A DNA stretch of 64,000 nucleotides, from contig NC_087381.1 in NCBI RefSeq assembly GCF_963675165.1, forward strand, positions 992,001-1,056,000. Reading direction: 5' to 3'. The notes under the pieces are model-generated. The model had not been told where the DNA came from. It searched no databases and saw only the letters and a list, made by a program, of their open reading frames with translations. The position numbers and the translations under genes are program-made. Numbering within the stretch: position 1 is the stretch's first letter; every line of letters starts with the position of its first letter. The stretch comes from Halichondria panicea. Taxonomy: Eukaryota > Porifera > Demospongiae > Suberitida > Halichondriidae. Below, piece by piece: positions 18,474 to 30,576 of the stretch.

Positions 18474-19983
18474 ATGAAGTACAAGCTGCGATATTTCTAC
18501 TCAAAAGGAGCTCTTCTAGTTCTTGTGTGGATAATGCTTATAATTATATAACATCAGCAATGAATTTCTTATTTCGTATGCTCAATAATTCATGGAAAAT
18601 CAAAACCTATCATCCCTACAATGATCAAACACTACTTCTGATACCGATGATTGCCATTATCCCCATAGCGGGCTGGCTAGCTGATGTACGGTATGGAAAC
18701 TTCAAGGTGTTTAGGTTCGGTCCAGTACTATTATTTGTCTCAGCGGTATTGACCTGCATTTGTTTGATTATTGAAGACGAAGGAGTTCATCCGACTGTTG
18801 CTATGATTGCCATAACTGCAGCTGTGTTAGTTGTGTATCTTGGAGCTAGTGCATGCGCAGTAACAGCTCTTCAGCTAGGCTTGGATCAGATGCCAGATGC
18901 TTCGTCTGACAACATTATAAGTTTTATCGAGTGATTCATTTTCTCAGCTATCTTTGGTGTATGGATTAGTGGTATTATTAAACAGTACAGTATCTTGTGC
19001 TTTCGTAGATCCTGATAATGATTTCATTTTCTTTAGTCTCTACCCAGTGCTTGCTATGAGTATTCTGTGCTGTAGTATTTTTCTTTTAGCCCCAAAATGG
19101 CTAATAATTGAACCAAAGCCACCAAACTCCCTCAGAACTATCTACCAAGTTCTCAAGTTTGCAGCCAACAAAGCTCCACTCAATCGCAGTGCTCTCACAT
19201 ACTGGGAGGAAGACATACCTTCAAGAATGGACCTGGGAAAATCTAGATACGGTGGTCCATTCACTACAGAGCAAGTTGAAGATGTGAAAACGTTCTTCAA
19301 GATTATTGTTATCCAAAATACCGTTGTTTTTTGTCTCCTTATCATCTCGGAAATTTCATGTACATCTTGATTCCCAACGATTACCGTCTATCGACAAATG
19401 CACTGCTTCACTTATTAGTCTCACATATCACCCGTGTGTCTGTGCAATGTTAGTAACGTTTATCTCAGAATTTATAGTCAATCCTCTGGTTAAAATGGAA
19501 CCACCAAGTATCCTGAAGCAGATTGGATTTGCTTGCTTCATCATTGTGGTAGCAAATATAGGGATATTGAGTGCAGAAGTTGTGAGCTATTTCCATGATA
19601 TACAAATTTGGATTGAAATAGCTAGTTCAATAATTGGTGGTCTTGTTCACTTTTCGCTCTTGACAAACTCAATTCTGTTGTTTGCTTGTGCGCAATCTCC
19701 ATATAACATGCGTGGTCTATTGGCGGGATTTGCATTTTTACTTCATACTTCATCATTAGGCCTTGGTGAACTCTTATTCAGTGTCGCGATCAAACTTTGT
19801 GACAAAAGCTACAACTATATAATTTATTCGTCAGTCATGGTAGCGATTATTTTGTTTGGATTCATCCTGTACTGCCTCCTGGCTCGCTGGTACAAAAGGA
19901 GAGTTAGAGACGAGGAATACAATGCACACAGAGTGGTGGAGGAGGTCTATGATCGATACCTTTCCAATCACATGTATCACTGA
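18474..19983 (+). pseudogene. POT/SLC15-like transporter, multiply disrupted
   Basis: The normal start at 18474 is followed by an 8-base insertion in TM1 (ATAATTATATAACATC where relatives read ATAACATC). In-frame TGA replaces the TGG of IKWF at about 18932-18934. Indels are present near 18970. Three bases are missing at AANKAPL (AAKHKAPL in relatives), and one extra base near 19315 breaks TM7. The terminal TGA is at 19981-19983. The TM1-TM2 loop is of the NNSW subtype (NNSWKIKTYHPYNDQ). The last 675 bases are open and almost unchanged. Its repeat at 26630-28139 is part of the putative false duplication. Confidence 0.85.
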
Positions 19984-20455
19984 ACAATACAACTATTATA
20001 ACAGAGCAACCTAGTATACGTATATATCATAAACGTTTTTCTTCACATGATTATGATAGTCATTACTAGCTTTATTTGTCTTTTAGTATGTACATACATA
20101 CATATACATGCAGTCATGCACTGTGTGGTTTCAATTTCAATCAAGATTATTACAGCCAATCTTTCCCTCCTCTGGGTTGCGCCCTCAGGCTTGATGGGTT
20201 TACTGCTATAAGTACCTATATAATTATAATCTATGTATCGATCTCGTCCTCCACACTGTCCAATGTTAGAGAGCAGCTTCTGCGTTTCTGCCGTCGCTTG
20301 GAGTCACCTTCAAGCATGACGCCTTTCTGTTTGCTTACTTTCTTGAAAACTGTGCACCTGCATTATGAACTCTTGGTATTATGTATTGTATCATTATACG
20401 GGTGTTTGACAGAAGGTGTGTATATAGTTCTGATAGCTATTCCCCAATTCATCCA
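19984..20455 (+). other. 3' spacer of the pseudogene
   Basis: This contains the usual 3' flank and CAATCTTTCCCTCCTC segment. Near 20264-20360 is a fragment related to the 404-base insertion at 15602-16005 (shared TTTCTGCCGTCGCTT and TTGCTTACTTTCTTGAA). No gene is seen. Confidence 0.5.
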
Positions 20456-20536
20456 TACACACTTGTTTACATGGAAATAGAAAGTGATAATGAGTATAGC
20501 TAGCTAGCTAGATCACACTTAGAAAAAGATGAAGTA
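20456..20536 (+). pseudogene. Promoter and start-codon stub of a lost array gene
   Basis: The forkhead-like block (ACTTGTTTACATGG at about 20458), the AGCTAGCTAGATCA segment and the leader AGAAAAAGATGAAGTA are present. The homology stops abruptly eight bases into the coding sequence, giving ATG-AAG-TAG. The rest of the gene has been replaced by unrelated hairpin-rich sequence. Confidence 0.65.
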
Positions 20537-20899
20537 GGAATGTGCAAAAATGCCTGCAAGCAGGTTGGTATAATTTACCGACAGTTCTATGGCCACTCGT
20601 CACTAGAATGTTTAAGACAACTCTACATCTCACTTGCACTGTAAAAAGAGATGTGCCATTACAGCACGCGTGTAGCGTGTTACACATGTGCCAAACTGCT
20701 TAAAGTGTGTTATTTACCCTCTAGAAAGGTTTATCACAGCTAAAAGTATGTCGTTTTGACCCACTGAATGAAAACGACCCATTACACATGTGTCGTTTCT
20801 TATGTACATTACATATAAACATGATTGTTACAAGTGATAACACAATCACTTGTAAAAATCATACTTCATATGTCCCCCTGGCCCTGGTAACAAAATAAT
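20537..20899. other. Hairpin-rich spacer up to the assembly gap
   Basis: Several short palindromes occur here: GTCGTTTT..AAAACGAC near 20747-20775, ACACATGTGT near 20783, and ACAAGTGAT..ATCACTTGT near 20828-20853. A GCACTGTAAAAAG segment resembles the end of the hairpin MITE at 17689. It is probably transposon-derived, with no gene seen. Confidence 0.4.
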
Positions 20900-21099
20900 N
20901 NNNNNNNNNNNNNNNNNNNNNNNNNNNNNNNNNNNNNNNNNNNNNNNNNNNNNNNNNNNNNNNNNNNNNNNNNNNNNNNNNNNNNNNNNNNNNNNNNNNN
21001 NNNNNNNNNNNNNNNNNNNNNNNNNNNNNNNNNNNNNNNNNNNNNNNNNNNNNNNNNNNNNNNNNNNNNNNNNNNNNNNNNNNNNNNNNNNNNNNNNNN
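20900..21099. other. Assembly gap (200 N)
   Basis: Exactly 200 undetermined bases, a conventional placeholder length and not a measured gap. Confidence 0.99.
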
Positions 21100-21452
21100 T
21101 CACATACAACTTCATCTAATTCATCATAACGATTCGTTACCGTTGTTGTAATTTCTACAACAGATTGCCAAGGAAAGAGATAATAACTTACATGTATATC
21201 CATTTTTTGTTTTTGCAACCTTTAGTGAGTGAGTATGTGTTCACATAGTATTAGCTTCTGTTAGTATAGTCACTGTGTGCATTTCCACTTCATCAAACTA
21301 ACTTTGCCCTCGGGGCTGCGGCCTCAATATCGATAATCAATACAGCCATACACTTTTAGAACCATGTATGGTTACAGGTATATAACTATTTAATTTTTGC
21401 ATGCTACTATGATTTTTATCCCACTCTGTCCAATCGAGCTATTGTATTTATA

Positions 21453-21538
21453 TATCATCCCCACACTCAAGAGGAACAGACCTTCCATCTGCTGGCAGAG
21501 ACGCCAGAGGACATGATATACTGGGTGCATGCCCTGAG
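21453..21538 (+). pseudogene. PH-domain exon relic (repeat of 13297-13382)
   Basis: Identical to the truncated relic at 13297-13382 and inside the putative false duplication. Confidence 0.55.
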
Positions 21539-22243
21539 GTGTATGGGTATAGTGTGGGGTGGGTCGTGCATGGACTAATATATGTGGGTGTGGGGGCGGG
21601 GCTAGGAGGTGTTTTAAGGGGAGGTAGAAAAGCTAACTTTGATGACTCGTAACTTGAATTTGGTGCATGCAATCTGAATATGAAAAACTTAGATGCTTTA
21701 TCTTGGGCTGTGTAAATTTTAATGTATGCATAGCATAGTGTTTGCTTGAAATAGCCTGCCCTGTTTCAGTAGGTGTGTTATCATTCACTAGATGTGTGTC
21801 CTTAAATCAGCACTAACATTTTGTTACAATATTTCACCAAAGAATTTCTTTGTGTGTGAAATACTGATTTAAATCACCTTGTGTCAATGATCTTGTTTAA
21901 AAGGCGTACTTGTCAAATTAGACATCAATTTTGGCCCATTTTTCATATACTATAGCCATCATCTATATATGTCACATGCAGGTTGGTTAATCATACATTT
22001 GCAGCTATGGAGCAGCAATAATCAATCACATAATTATAGTCACTCCCCTCCTGCTGTGATGATTGCTGAGTCAGCGAATAATTATGTGTAGCTCTAATTA
22101 TGGTACTCTGCACAATTAGTGCATGCATGTCGTAAGAATATAAAATTATTCGGCTAAAGATCTGGCAATTGCTCCCTTTTTTAATTATTTTGCTATTGTT
22201 TTTTCGACGTTGAATGAGTTCTCTCTCTGTACCTATATATAAT

Positions 22244-22792
22244 CCGACTAGAAAAACATTTGCAATGTGAAAAATTGCTAGGATTGGCCAGGGGAACCAC
22301 AAAAAAGCGTGGAAACAAGAAATCCGACGAGAGCATAACTCCAATCCGTTACAACGTCAATCACATGTACTTGTAGTTTTCCATTTTTTCCTGGCCAATA
22401 TAATAATACCACGCAATTTTTACTGGTGGGGTGATGACCAATCCCTATATATATTTATTATACATCCATTTTGTGCGGGCATAATTATAATCATGATGAT
22501 TTGTGATGAATTGATGTTCCTAATACATGCAGTGTTGAGCACAGGTACACACAGTCCATCCATGCGTAGTAACATGCACGGACCGTACTGGTGACCTGCA
22601 TGGAATGATGTGGTGGATGAAGCTGGTAGAGATGGATCTGGAACACAGTCTATATACTATGTATTGTACATGTTTATGACGTTGTAACGGATTGGAGTTA
22701 TGCTCTCGTCGGATTTCTTGTTTCCACGCTTTTTTGTGGTTCCCCTGGCCAATCCTAGCAATTTTTCACATTGCAAATGTTTTTCTAGTCGG
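22244..22792. mobile_element. Foldback element (repeat of 14088-14636)
   Basis: Same perfect 115-bp inverted arms as 14088-14636, at +8156. Confidence 0.7.
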
Positions 22793-23757
22793 ATTCCCTT
22801 TCTTTTTCAATACAAGTGGAACGTCAAGAGGCAGTACAGAAGTTCAAGAAGAGAAGACAGGACTAATCAGATATCTTCTCGAATATCTCTGGACTAATAA
22901 TTATACTGAGTAATATTGCTTGATATGTTGAATTTGTGAATCAGTATTAAAATTAATGACAGCCATTTTAAGAGCATGATATATATAGCCAGTGCATATA
23001 GCATGCTTGTCAGAGAAAGGGAGCTAGAACTGAACAGTGTGAAGAAAAGCAACACCTCCAGGTTCTGGAACCGGAAAAGCACTGCACTGATTTTAGGCGC
23101 ACGGTTTCTTAGCCACGCCTATCTGCAATTGCTGAGTCATTAAAGATGGCGGAATTGTCTAGGTAAGAGAAATAGAGACTGAGAGGTCATCTGCCTCATG
23201 GAAGCAATCGCAAATCTGAAGAAGCGCTTTGTAATCCAGGTTGTAGTCGTTTGGAAACCCTGTGCAGAATGTCCTGGAGAGGGCTGTACTTGGAGCAAAT
23301 GCTGGGCAAGAAACTTACTCACTTACTCACTTACTCACTTACTTACTTAGTCAGTCAGACAAAGAGCGGTGAAACGTCGAAATAGTGCAATTTTTAAAAT
23401 GACAATATTCATACATTTAAAATGTTCATGGATTATGAAATGAGAGATACAAAGAGAGAAAAGGCTAAATAAACTATCTGTCCATTCAGTTTCTTGATGT
23501 GGCCTTTCCCTGCAGAGATAGAACAGTTTGAACATGAGTCAAAATAAGTGAAATTTTGCTAAACACAGGCAAACCCACTGCCAATCCTATGTAAAACCTA
23601 CTGGTTTTACTAATATATATTTGCTGACTTGGCAATAACACTGTACTCTCGAGACTTATGTAATTGCTAATCGCTCTGTACCACACCTACCTGCCGTACC
23701 TCTGCTGATTTGCAATACATGTGATCAATTCATGTACTGTGAAGTTAGTCATTATAA

Positions 23758-24161
23758 GTATAGGATATACCACACCTAAGAGGAGGATATGCACCCATAT
23801 ATCCTCCGCTACAACATGTTGACTCCTACAGATGCTCAAGAGTTTCCTTGGTCCAAGCGTTGACCATTCGACGTCCCTTACTGGAGTTGCAAGCTCTTCT
23901 TGGATAAAATGTATCTAAACCGCGCCCATGGACCCATGGAAGCTTAGCCATCTTGTTGGAGAGCACCTTCCGTGTTTCTGCCGTCGCTTTGAGTCTTAGT
24001 ACCGTCAGGCATGGCTCTTTTCTCTTTGCTTACTTTCTTGAACAAATGAAAAAACTAAAAAACAACTTGAAAAACTGTGCATGCCTGGGGCTGTATGCTA
24101 ATATTCTATATATCCTACAGCTGTTGACCAATGAGATCAATTTGTGGTGACGTAAGTGTGG
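23758..24161. mobile_element. 404-bp TATAA-flanked insertion (repeat of 15602-16005)
   Basis: Same element and flanks as at 15602-16005, at +8156. Confidence 0.65.
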
Positions 24162-24323
24162 TATAATTACGTATCATGGCCATTCATAACAATACTTGTT
24201 TACATAGAAAGTATATACTGCCAACATGAGTATACATTTACCCCAGTTTACATAATACAGTTTGGAGTTTAGATGCTAGATAGTACATTTATAGCACAAA
24301 AACACTTCTATACAAGAGAAAAG

Positions 24324-25832
24324 ATGAAGTACAAGCTGCGATATTTCTACTCAAAAGGAGCTTTCCTAGTTCTTGTTTGGATGATGCTTATAATATCAGC
24401 AATGAGTTTCCTATTTCGTATTTTCACCAAATCAGGGACCATTATCTCCTATCCTCACTACAAGGATCAGAGATTTCTTCTGATACCGATTATTGCCATT
24501 ATCCCCATAGCGGGCTGGCTAGCTGATGTACGATATGGAAACTTTAAGGTTTTTAGGTTCGGTGCAGTACTATTATTTGTTTCAACGATAATGACCGGCA
24601 TTTGTTTGATCATTAAAGAAGAGGGAGTTCATCCAACTGTTACTATGGTTGCTATAACTGCAGCTGTGTTAGTTGCGTATCTTGGAGTTAGTGCATGCGC
24701 AGTAACAGCTCTTCAGCTAGGCTTGGATCAGATGCCAGATGCTTCGTCTGACAATATTATAAGTTTTATTAAATGGTTCATTTTCTCAGCTCTCTTTGGT
24801 GTATGGATTAGTGACATTATCTTTAAAATTACAGTATCCTGTGCTTTCATAGATCCTGATAATGAGTTCATTATCTTTAGTCTCTACCCAATGCTTGCTA
24901 TGAGCATTCTGTGCTGTAGTCTTTTTCTTTTAGCCCCAAAATGGCTAATAATTGAACCAAATTCCCCTCAGTCCCTCAAAATCATCTACCAAGTTCTCAA
25001 GTTTGCAGCCAAGCACAAAGCTCCCCTAAATCGCAGTGCTCTCACATACTGGGAGGAAGACATACCTTCAAGAATGGACCTGGGAAAGTCGAGATACGGT
25101 GGACCATTCACTACAGAGCAAGTTGAAGATGTGAAAACATTCTTTAAGATTATTGTTATCCAAATACCACTGTTTATTGTCTCATTGTCATCTCGGAAAA
25201 TATATGTACATCTTGATCGCCCACTATCGTCATCACTCAACAAATGCACTGCTTCACTTATTAGTCATTTCACATATCATCCTTTTGTCTGTGCAATGTT
25301 TGTAATACTTATCTCCGAATTTGTAGTCTATCCTCTGGTTAAAATGGAACCTCCAAGTATCCTGAAACAGATTGGATTTGCTTGCTTCATCATTGCGGTA
25401 GCAAATATAGGAATATTGAGTGCAGAAGTAGTGAGCTATTTCCATGATATACAAAAGTGGATTGAAATAGCTACTTCAATAATTGACGGTCTTTTTTATG
25501 CGTCCTTTTTGACAAACTCAATCCTGTTGTTTGCTTGTGCACAATCTCCATATAACATGCGTGGTCTATTGGCGGGATTTGCGTTTTTACTTCATTTCTC
25601 ATCATTACTCCTTGGTGAACTTTTCTTCAGTATCACGATCAAGCTTTGCGACAAATGCTACAACTATATAATATATTCGTCAGTCATGGTAGCGATCACA
25701 TTGTTTGGATTCATCCTGTACTGCCTCCTGGCTCGCTGGTACAAAAAGAGAGTTAGAGACGAGGAATACAATGCACACAGAGTGGTGGAGGAGGTCTATG
25801 ATCGATACCTTTCCAACGACATGTATCACTGA
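24324..25832 (+). CDS. POT/SLC15-like transporter (duplicate of 16168-17676)
   Basis: The translation is identical to the gene at 16168-17676 over all 502 residues, and the flanks are identical too. It is intact, but because it lies in the block that repeats exactly up to the gap it is probably the same locus counted twice. If the duplication were real it would be extremely recent. Motifs and start choice are as for the first copy, with an in-frame upstream ATG at 24273. Confidence 0.7.
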   Translation: MKYKLRYFYSKGAFLVLVWMMLIISAMSFLFRIFTKSGTIISYPHYKDQRFLLIPIIAIIPIAGWLADVRYGNFKVFRFGAVLLFVSTIMTGICLIIKEEGVHPTVTMVAITAAVLVAYLGVSACAVTALQLGLDQMPDASSDNIISFIKWFIFSALFGVWISDIIFKITVSCAFIDPDNEFIIFSLYPMLAMSILCCSLFLLAPKWLIIEPNSPQSLKIIYQVLKFAAKHKAPLNRSALTYWEEDIPSRMDLGKSRYGGPFTTEQVEDVKTFFKIIVIQIPLFIVSLSSRKIYVHLDRPLSSSLNKCTASLISHFTYHPFVCAMFVILISEFVVYPLVKMEPPSILKQIGFACFIIAVANIGILSAEVVSYFHDIQKWIEIATSIIDGLFYASFLTNSILLFACAQSPYNMRGLLAGFAFLLHFSSLLLGELFFSITIKLCDKCYNYIIYSSVMVAITLFGFILYCLLARWYKKRVRDEEYNAHRVVEEVYDRYLSNDMYH

Positions 25833-25844
25833 ACAATACAACTA

Positions 25845-25983
25845 CACTGTAAAAAATGGTGTGTGGTTTTGACGCAAGTGCGTGACTATTGTGGCAATTA
25901 TCAGGAAAAAACGCAAGAAAAACGCACGTTTGCCACAATAGCCACGCACTCTGCGTCAAAACCACACATCATTTTTTACAGTG
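25845..25983. mobile_element. 139-bp hairpin MITE (repeat of 17689-17827)
   Basis: Same TA-flanked hairpin 12 bases after the stop codon, at +8156. Confidence 0.7.
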
Positions 25984-26270
25984 TAAGCATAACAGAGTAA
26001 CCTAGTATATGAATGTGTTCATAAATGTTTTTCTTCACATAATTTATGATAGTCATTATTAGCTTTACTTGTCTCTTAGTACATACAGTCATGCACTGTA
26101 TGGTTTCATTTTCAATCAAGATTTATTACAGCCAATCTTTCCGTCCTCACGGTTGCGTCCTCGGGCTCGATGGGTTTACTGCTAAAAGTATACCCATATA
26201 TAATCTATGTATTGTATCGATCTCATCCTCCACACTGTCCAATCGAGGCTATGATTAGTTATACAGGTAG

Positions 26271-26480
26271 TTGAATAACAGAAGTAGTTTTGATAGATTC
26301 TACCATTCACATACAATACTTGAAAATACAGGTGGTTGAATAACAGAAGTAGTTTTGATAGATTCTACCATTCACATACAATACTTGAAAATACAGGTGG
26401 TTGAATAACAGAAGTAGTTTTGATAGATTCTACCATTCACATACAATACTTGAAAATACAGGTGGTTGAATAACAGAAGC
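26271..26480 (+). repeat. 65-bp tandem repeat (repeat of 18115-18324)
   Basis: Same three units plus a partial, at +8156. Confidence 0.85.
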
Positions 26481-26629
26481 TGTGTAGTTGTGATAGCTAT
26501 TCCCCCATGCATCCATACATACAATTACTACTTGTTTACATAGAAATATAAAGTGATAATGTCAAAATGAGAAAGTTTAGAGTATAGCTAGCTAGATCAT
26601 TAATTTTACACTTATTCAAAAAGAAAAAG

Positions 26630-28139
26630 ATGAAGTACAAGCTGCGATATTTCTACTCAAAAGGAGCTCTTCTAGTTCTTGTGTGGATAATGCTTATAAT
26701 TATATAACATCAGCAATGAATTTCTTATTTCGTATGCTCAATAATTCATGGAAAATCAAAACCTATCATCCCTACAATGATCAAACACTACTTCTGATAC
26801 CGATGATTGCCATTATCCCCATAGCGGGCTGGCTAGCTGATGTACGGTATGGAAACTTCAAGGTGTTTAGGTTCGGTCCAGTACTATTATTTGTCTCAGC
26901 GGTATTGACCTGCATTTGTTTGATTATTGAAGACGAAGGAGTTCATCCGACTGTTGCTATGATTGCCATAACTGCAGCTGTGTTAGTTGTGTATCTTGGA
27001 GCTAGTGCATGCGCAGTAACAGCTCTTCAGCTAGGCTTGGATCAGATGCCAGATGCTTCGTCTGACAACATTATAAGTTTTATCGAGTGATTCATTTTCT
27101 CAGCTATCTTTGGTGTATGGATTAGTGGTATTATTAAACAGTACAGTATCTTGTGCTTTCGTAGATCCTGATAATGATTTCATTTTCTTTAGTCTCTACC
27201 CAGTGCTTGCTATGAGTATTCTGTGCTGTAGTATTTTTCTTTTAGCCCCAAAATGGCTAATAATTGAACCAAAGCCACCAAACTCCCTCAGAACTATCTA
27301 CCAAGTTCTCAAGTTTGCAGCCAACAAAGCTCCACTCAATCGCAGTGCTCTCACATACTGGGAGGAAGACATACCTTCAAGAATGGACCTGGGAAAATCT
27401 AGATACGGTGGTCCATTCACTACAGAGCAAGTTGAAGATGTGAAAACGTTCTTCAAGATTATTGTTATCCAAAATACCGTTGTTTTTTGTCTCCTTATCA
27501 TCTCGGAAATTTCATGTACATCTTGATTCCCAACGATTACCGTCTATCGACAAATGCACTGCTTCACTTATTAGTCTCACATATCACCCGTGTGTCTGTG
27601 CAATGTTAGTAACGTTTATCTCAGAATTTATAGTCAATCCTCTGGTTAAAATGGAACCACCAAGTATCCTGAAGCAGATTGGATTTGCTTGCTTCATCAT
27701 TGTGGTAGCAAATATAGGGATATTGAGTGCAGAAGTTGTGAGCTATTTCCATGATATACAAATTTGGATTGAAATAGCTAGTTCAATAATTGGTGGTCTT
27801 GTTCACTTTTCGCTCTTGACAAACTCAATTCTGTTGTTTGCTTGTGCGCAATCTCCATATAACATGCGTGGTCTATTGGCGGGATTTGCATTTTTACTTC
27901 ATACTTCATCATTAGGCCTTGGTGAACTCTTATTCAGTGTCGCGATCAAACTTTGTGACAAAAGCTACAACTATATAATTTATTCGTCAGTCATGGTAGC
28001 GATTATTTTGTTTGGATTCATCCTGTACTGCCTCCTGGCTCGCTGGTACAAAAGGAGAGTTAGAGACGAGGAATACAATGCACACAGAGTGGTGGAGGAG
28101 GTCTATGATCGATACCTTTCCAATCACATGTATCACTGA
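26630..28139 (+). pseudogene. POT/SLC15-like pseudogene (duplicate of 18474-19983)
   Basis: This copy carries exactly the same series of lesions as 18474-19983: the 8-base insertion in TM1, the TGA in place of Trp before TM5, the indels and the extra base in TM7. Sharing all of these supports the view that the two are one locus represented twice. Confidence 0.75.
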
Positions 28140-28611
28140 ACAATACAACTATTATAACAGAGCAACCTAGTATACGTATATATCATAAACGTTTTTCTTC
28201 ACATGATTATGATAGTCATTACTAGCTTTATTTGTCTTTTAGTATGTACATACATACATATACATGCAGTCATGCACTGTGTGGTTTCAATTTCAATCAA
28301 GATTATTACAGCCAATCTTTCCCTCCTCTGGGTTGCGCCCTCAGGCTTGATGGGTTTACTGCTATAAGTACCTATATAATTATAATCTATGTATCGATCT
28401 CGTCCTCCACACTGTCCAATGTTAGAGAGCAGCTTCTGCGTTTCTGCCGTCGCTTGGAGTCACCTTCAAGCATGACGCCTTTCTGTTTGCTTACTTTCTT
28501 GAAAACTGTGCACCTGCATTATGAACTCTTGGTATTATGTATTGTATCATTATACGGGTGTTTGACAGAAGGTGTGTATATAGTTCTGATAGCTATTCCC
28601 CAATTCATCCA

Positions 28612-28692
28612 TACACACTTGTTTACATGGAAATAGAAAGTGATAATGAGTATAGCTAGCTAGCTAGATCACACTTAGAAAAAGATGAAGTA
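28612..28692 (+). pseudogene. Promoter/start-codon stub (repeat of 20456-20536)
   Basis: Same ATG-AAG-TAG stub as at 20456-20536, followed by the same hairpin-rich spacer. Confidence 0.55.
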
Positions 28693-29055
28693 GGAATGTG
28701 CAAAAATGCCTGCAAGCAGGTTGGTATAATTTACCGACAGTTCTATGGCCACTCGTCACTAGAATGTTTAAGACAACTCTACATCTCACTTGCACTGTAA
28801 AAAGAGATGTGCCATTACAGCACGCGTGTAGCGTGTTACACATGTGCCAAACTGCTTAAAGTGTGTTATTTACCCTCTAGAAAGGTTTATCACAGCTAAA
28901 AGTATGTCGTTTTGACCCACTGAATGAAAACGACCCATTACACATGTGTCGTTTCTTATGTACATTACATATAAACATGATTGTTACAAGTGATAACACA
29001 ATCACTTGTAAAAATCATACTTCATATGTCCCCCTGGCCCTGGTAACAAAATAAT

Positions 29056-30576
29056 GTGACATAGCAACGAGTGAGACTGTTTTTAAATGGTAGCTAGCTA
29101 GTTAGTTCAACCAAGTATAGTACAGTACAGTCGAGACAACTGTTCACTTCAAAGAATTGATCTGCTGGAATCACCCTCAACTCTGAAACTACCCAGTTTT
29201 TCAGTGGTAGGTTTATATTCTCTATTATAGACTATTAATATGTAATTATTGCAGAATTGATAGACTCTACTTGTTTTTTTGGCTGATGAGTCAGTAATTC
29301 TCCTTTCTCAACAATGGCAGACTCCTTCGATTGTGATAGTGTACGAAACAGAGGTACGTTTCCTATCAATTTAATTTGTTATAGCTATTAATACATACAA
29401 GTTTTACCATGCACCACAACACATACACACATTGGATTTGTATGCTATTATTCTACATGTAGGCCCTCTTAACACTATCCTCAAACTGCTCTAACATTTA
29501 TTTGTGCATCTGATTCTTTTTTCTAGCTGTTGTCAAGGGATTTACACAAATTTGAGTGTACTATTATTGTCATCAGCATATTATTATTCTGAGTTATTAT
29601 TCTGCAGGTAGGCCATCCTAACCACCCTCCAAGTGAGCTAGCTGTCTGAATCTTAATACTGGTCCCTGTCAGGGCACAAATTTGAGGTACATTTCCTATC
29701 AATTTAATTTATAGCACATACAAGTTTTACCACCATGCACAACACATACACACATTGGATTTGTATGCTATTATTCTACATGTAGGCCCTCTTAACTATC
29801 CTCAAACTTCTCTAACATTTATTTTTGCGGTCTGATTCTTTTTTCTAGCCATTGTCAAGGCATTTACACACATTTAAGTACATCAGCATAATTATTCTGA
29901 GTTATTATTCTGCAGGTAGGCCATCCACCCTCCAAGTGAGCTAGCTGTCTGAATCTTAATACTGGTCCCTGTCAGGGCAAATTTGAGGTACGTTTCCTAT
30001 CAATTTAATTTATTAAAACCATACATACAAGTTTTACCACATTTTTTGCCACAACACATACACACATTGGATTTCTATGCTATTATTCTACATGTAGTAC
30101 TATTATTGTAGCTCATCAGCATAATTATTCTTCTGCAGGTAGGCCTTCCTAACCACCCTCCAATGAGCTAGCTTTAATACTGGTCCGAAATAGGTATGTA
30201 ATTTCATACAATGCGTTCACACTTATAATATTCACCATGCATTATTTTAGGTATGAAGTTACACAAGTTCAAAGGACTAAAGGACTGTATAGTAAAGACT
30301 TATAATTAACTGGATGCATGCATGCAAGTTTTGCAAACACTTCTGTTTCATTTTCAGTTACTATAATTATGCTATAGACTCGTCATTATTGTTTATTGTT
30401 TTATGAGATTGAAATGGCGTTAATTGGAATGATTAATAACACGTGCCAAAATGACCCGCTAGAAGTGGGTCAAATCGACACACCTTCAATTTGACATACG
30501 TGTAGCATGTCATTTGGAGGGACAATCAAATGACACGCGTGTCAGTGTTGAAACAACCCACTTGTTTTTACAGTGT
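29056..30576. other. Repeat-rich spacer not belonging to the array unit
   Basis: This is the first unique sequence after the repeated block. It contains a ~300-330-base tandem repeat (29351 to about 30190). From about 30410 follows a palindrome-rich segment (GACCCGCTAGAAGTGGGTC near 30451, TGACATACGTGTAGCATGTCA near 30492, ATGACACGCGTGTCA near 30529) ending TTTTTACAGTG, like a MITE end. No convincing gene is seen; an ATG..AAACAG/AGGTACG at 29314 resembles a short first exon but leads nowhere. Confidence 0.45.
29351..30190. repeat. Tandem repeat of ~333, 301 and ~205 bp units
   Basis: The units start GAGGTACGTTTCCTATCAAT at 29351, 29684 and 29985. Each contains ATTGGATTTSTATGCTATT, ATTCTGCAGGTAGGCC and CTTAATACTGGTCC. 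The third is truncated. Units differ by substitutions and small deletions. No frame is open across them. Confidence 0.8.

Larger units (their letters stand above)
12944..20899. repeat. 7956-base block identical to 21100-29055 (contig-end overlap)
   Basis: Every landmark in this block recurs at +8156 in 21100-29055. Translated segments are identical and no differences were noticed by eye. The block ends at the last base before the N gap, and its partner starts at the first base after the gap. A real duplication would not be expected to have both breakpoints at gap edges. Confidence 0.85.
21100..29055. repeat. Repeat of 12944-20899, probably a false duplication
   Basis: This block starts at the first base after the N gap and reproduces 12944-20899 at a constant offset of 8156. 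After 29055 the sequence continues with new material. The pattern (suffix of one contig equals prefix of the next) is what an unmerged overlap between two contigs produces. Confidence 0.85.

Noticed and set aside
29314-29355. ATGGCAGACTCC.. followed by a donor-like AG/GTACG as a short first exon
   Set aside because: No compatible downstream exon was found; the following tandem repeats have stops in all frames. Too short to support.
30410-30576. Palindrome-rich segment as a structured RNA gene
   Set aside because: Several separate short palindromes and a TTTTTACAGTG end fit transposon debris better; no tRNA-like or known RNA fold could be recognised by eye.
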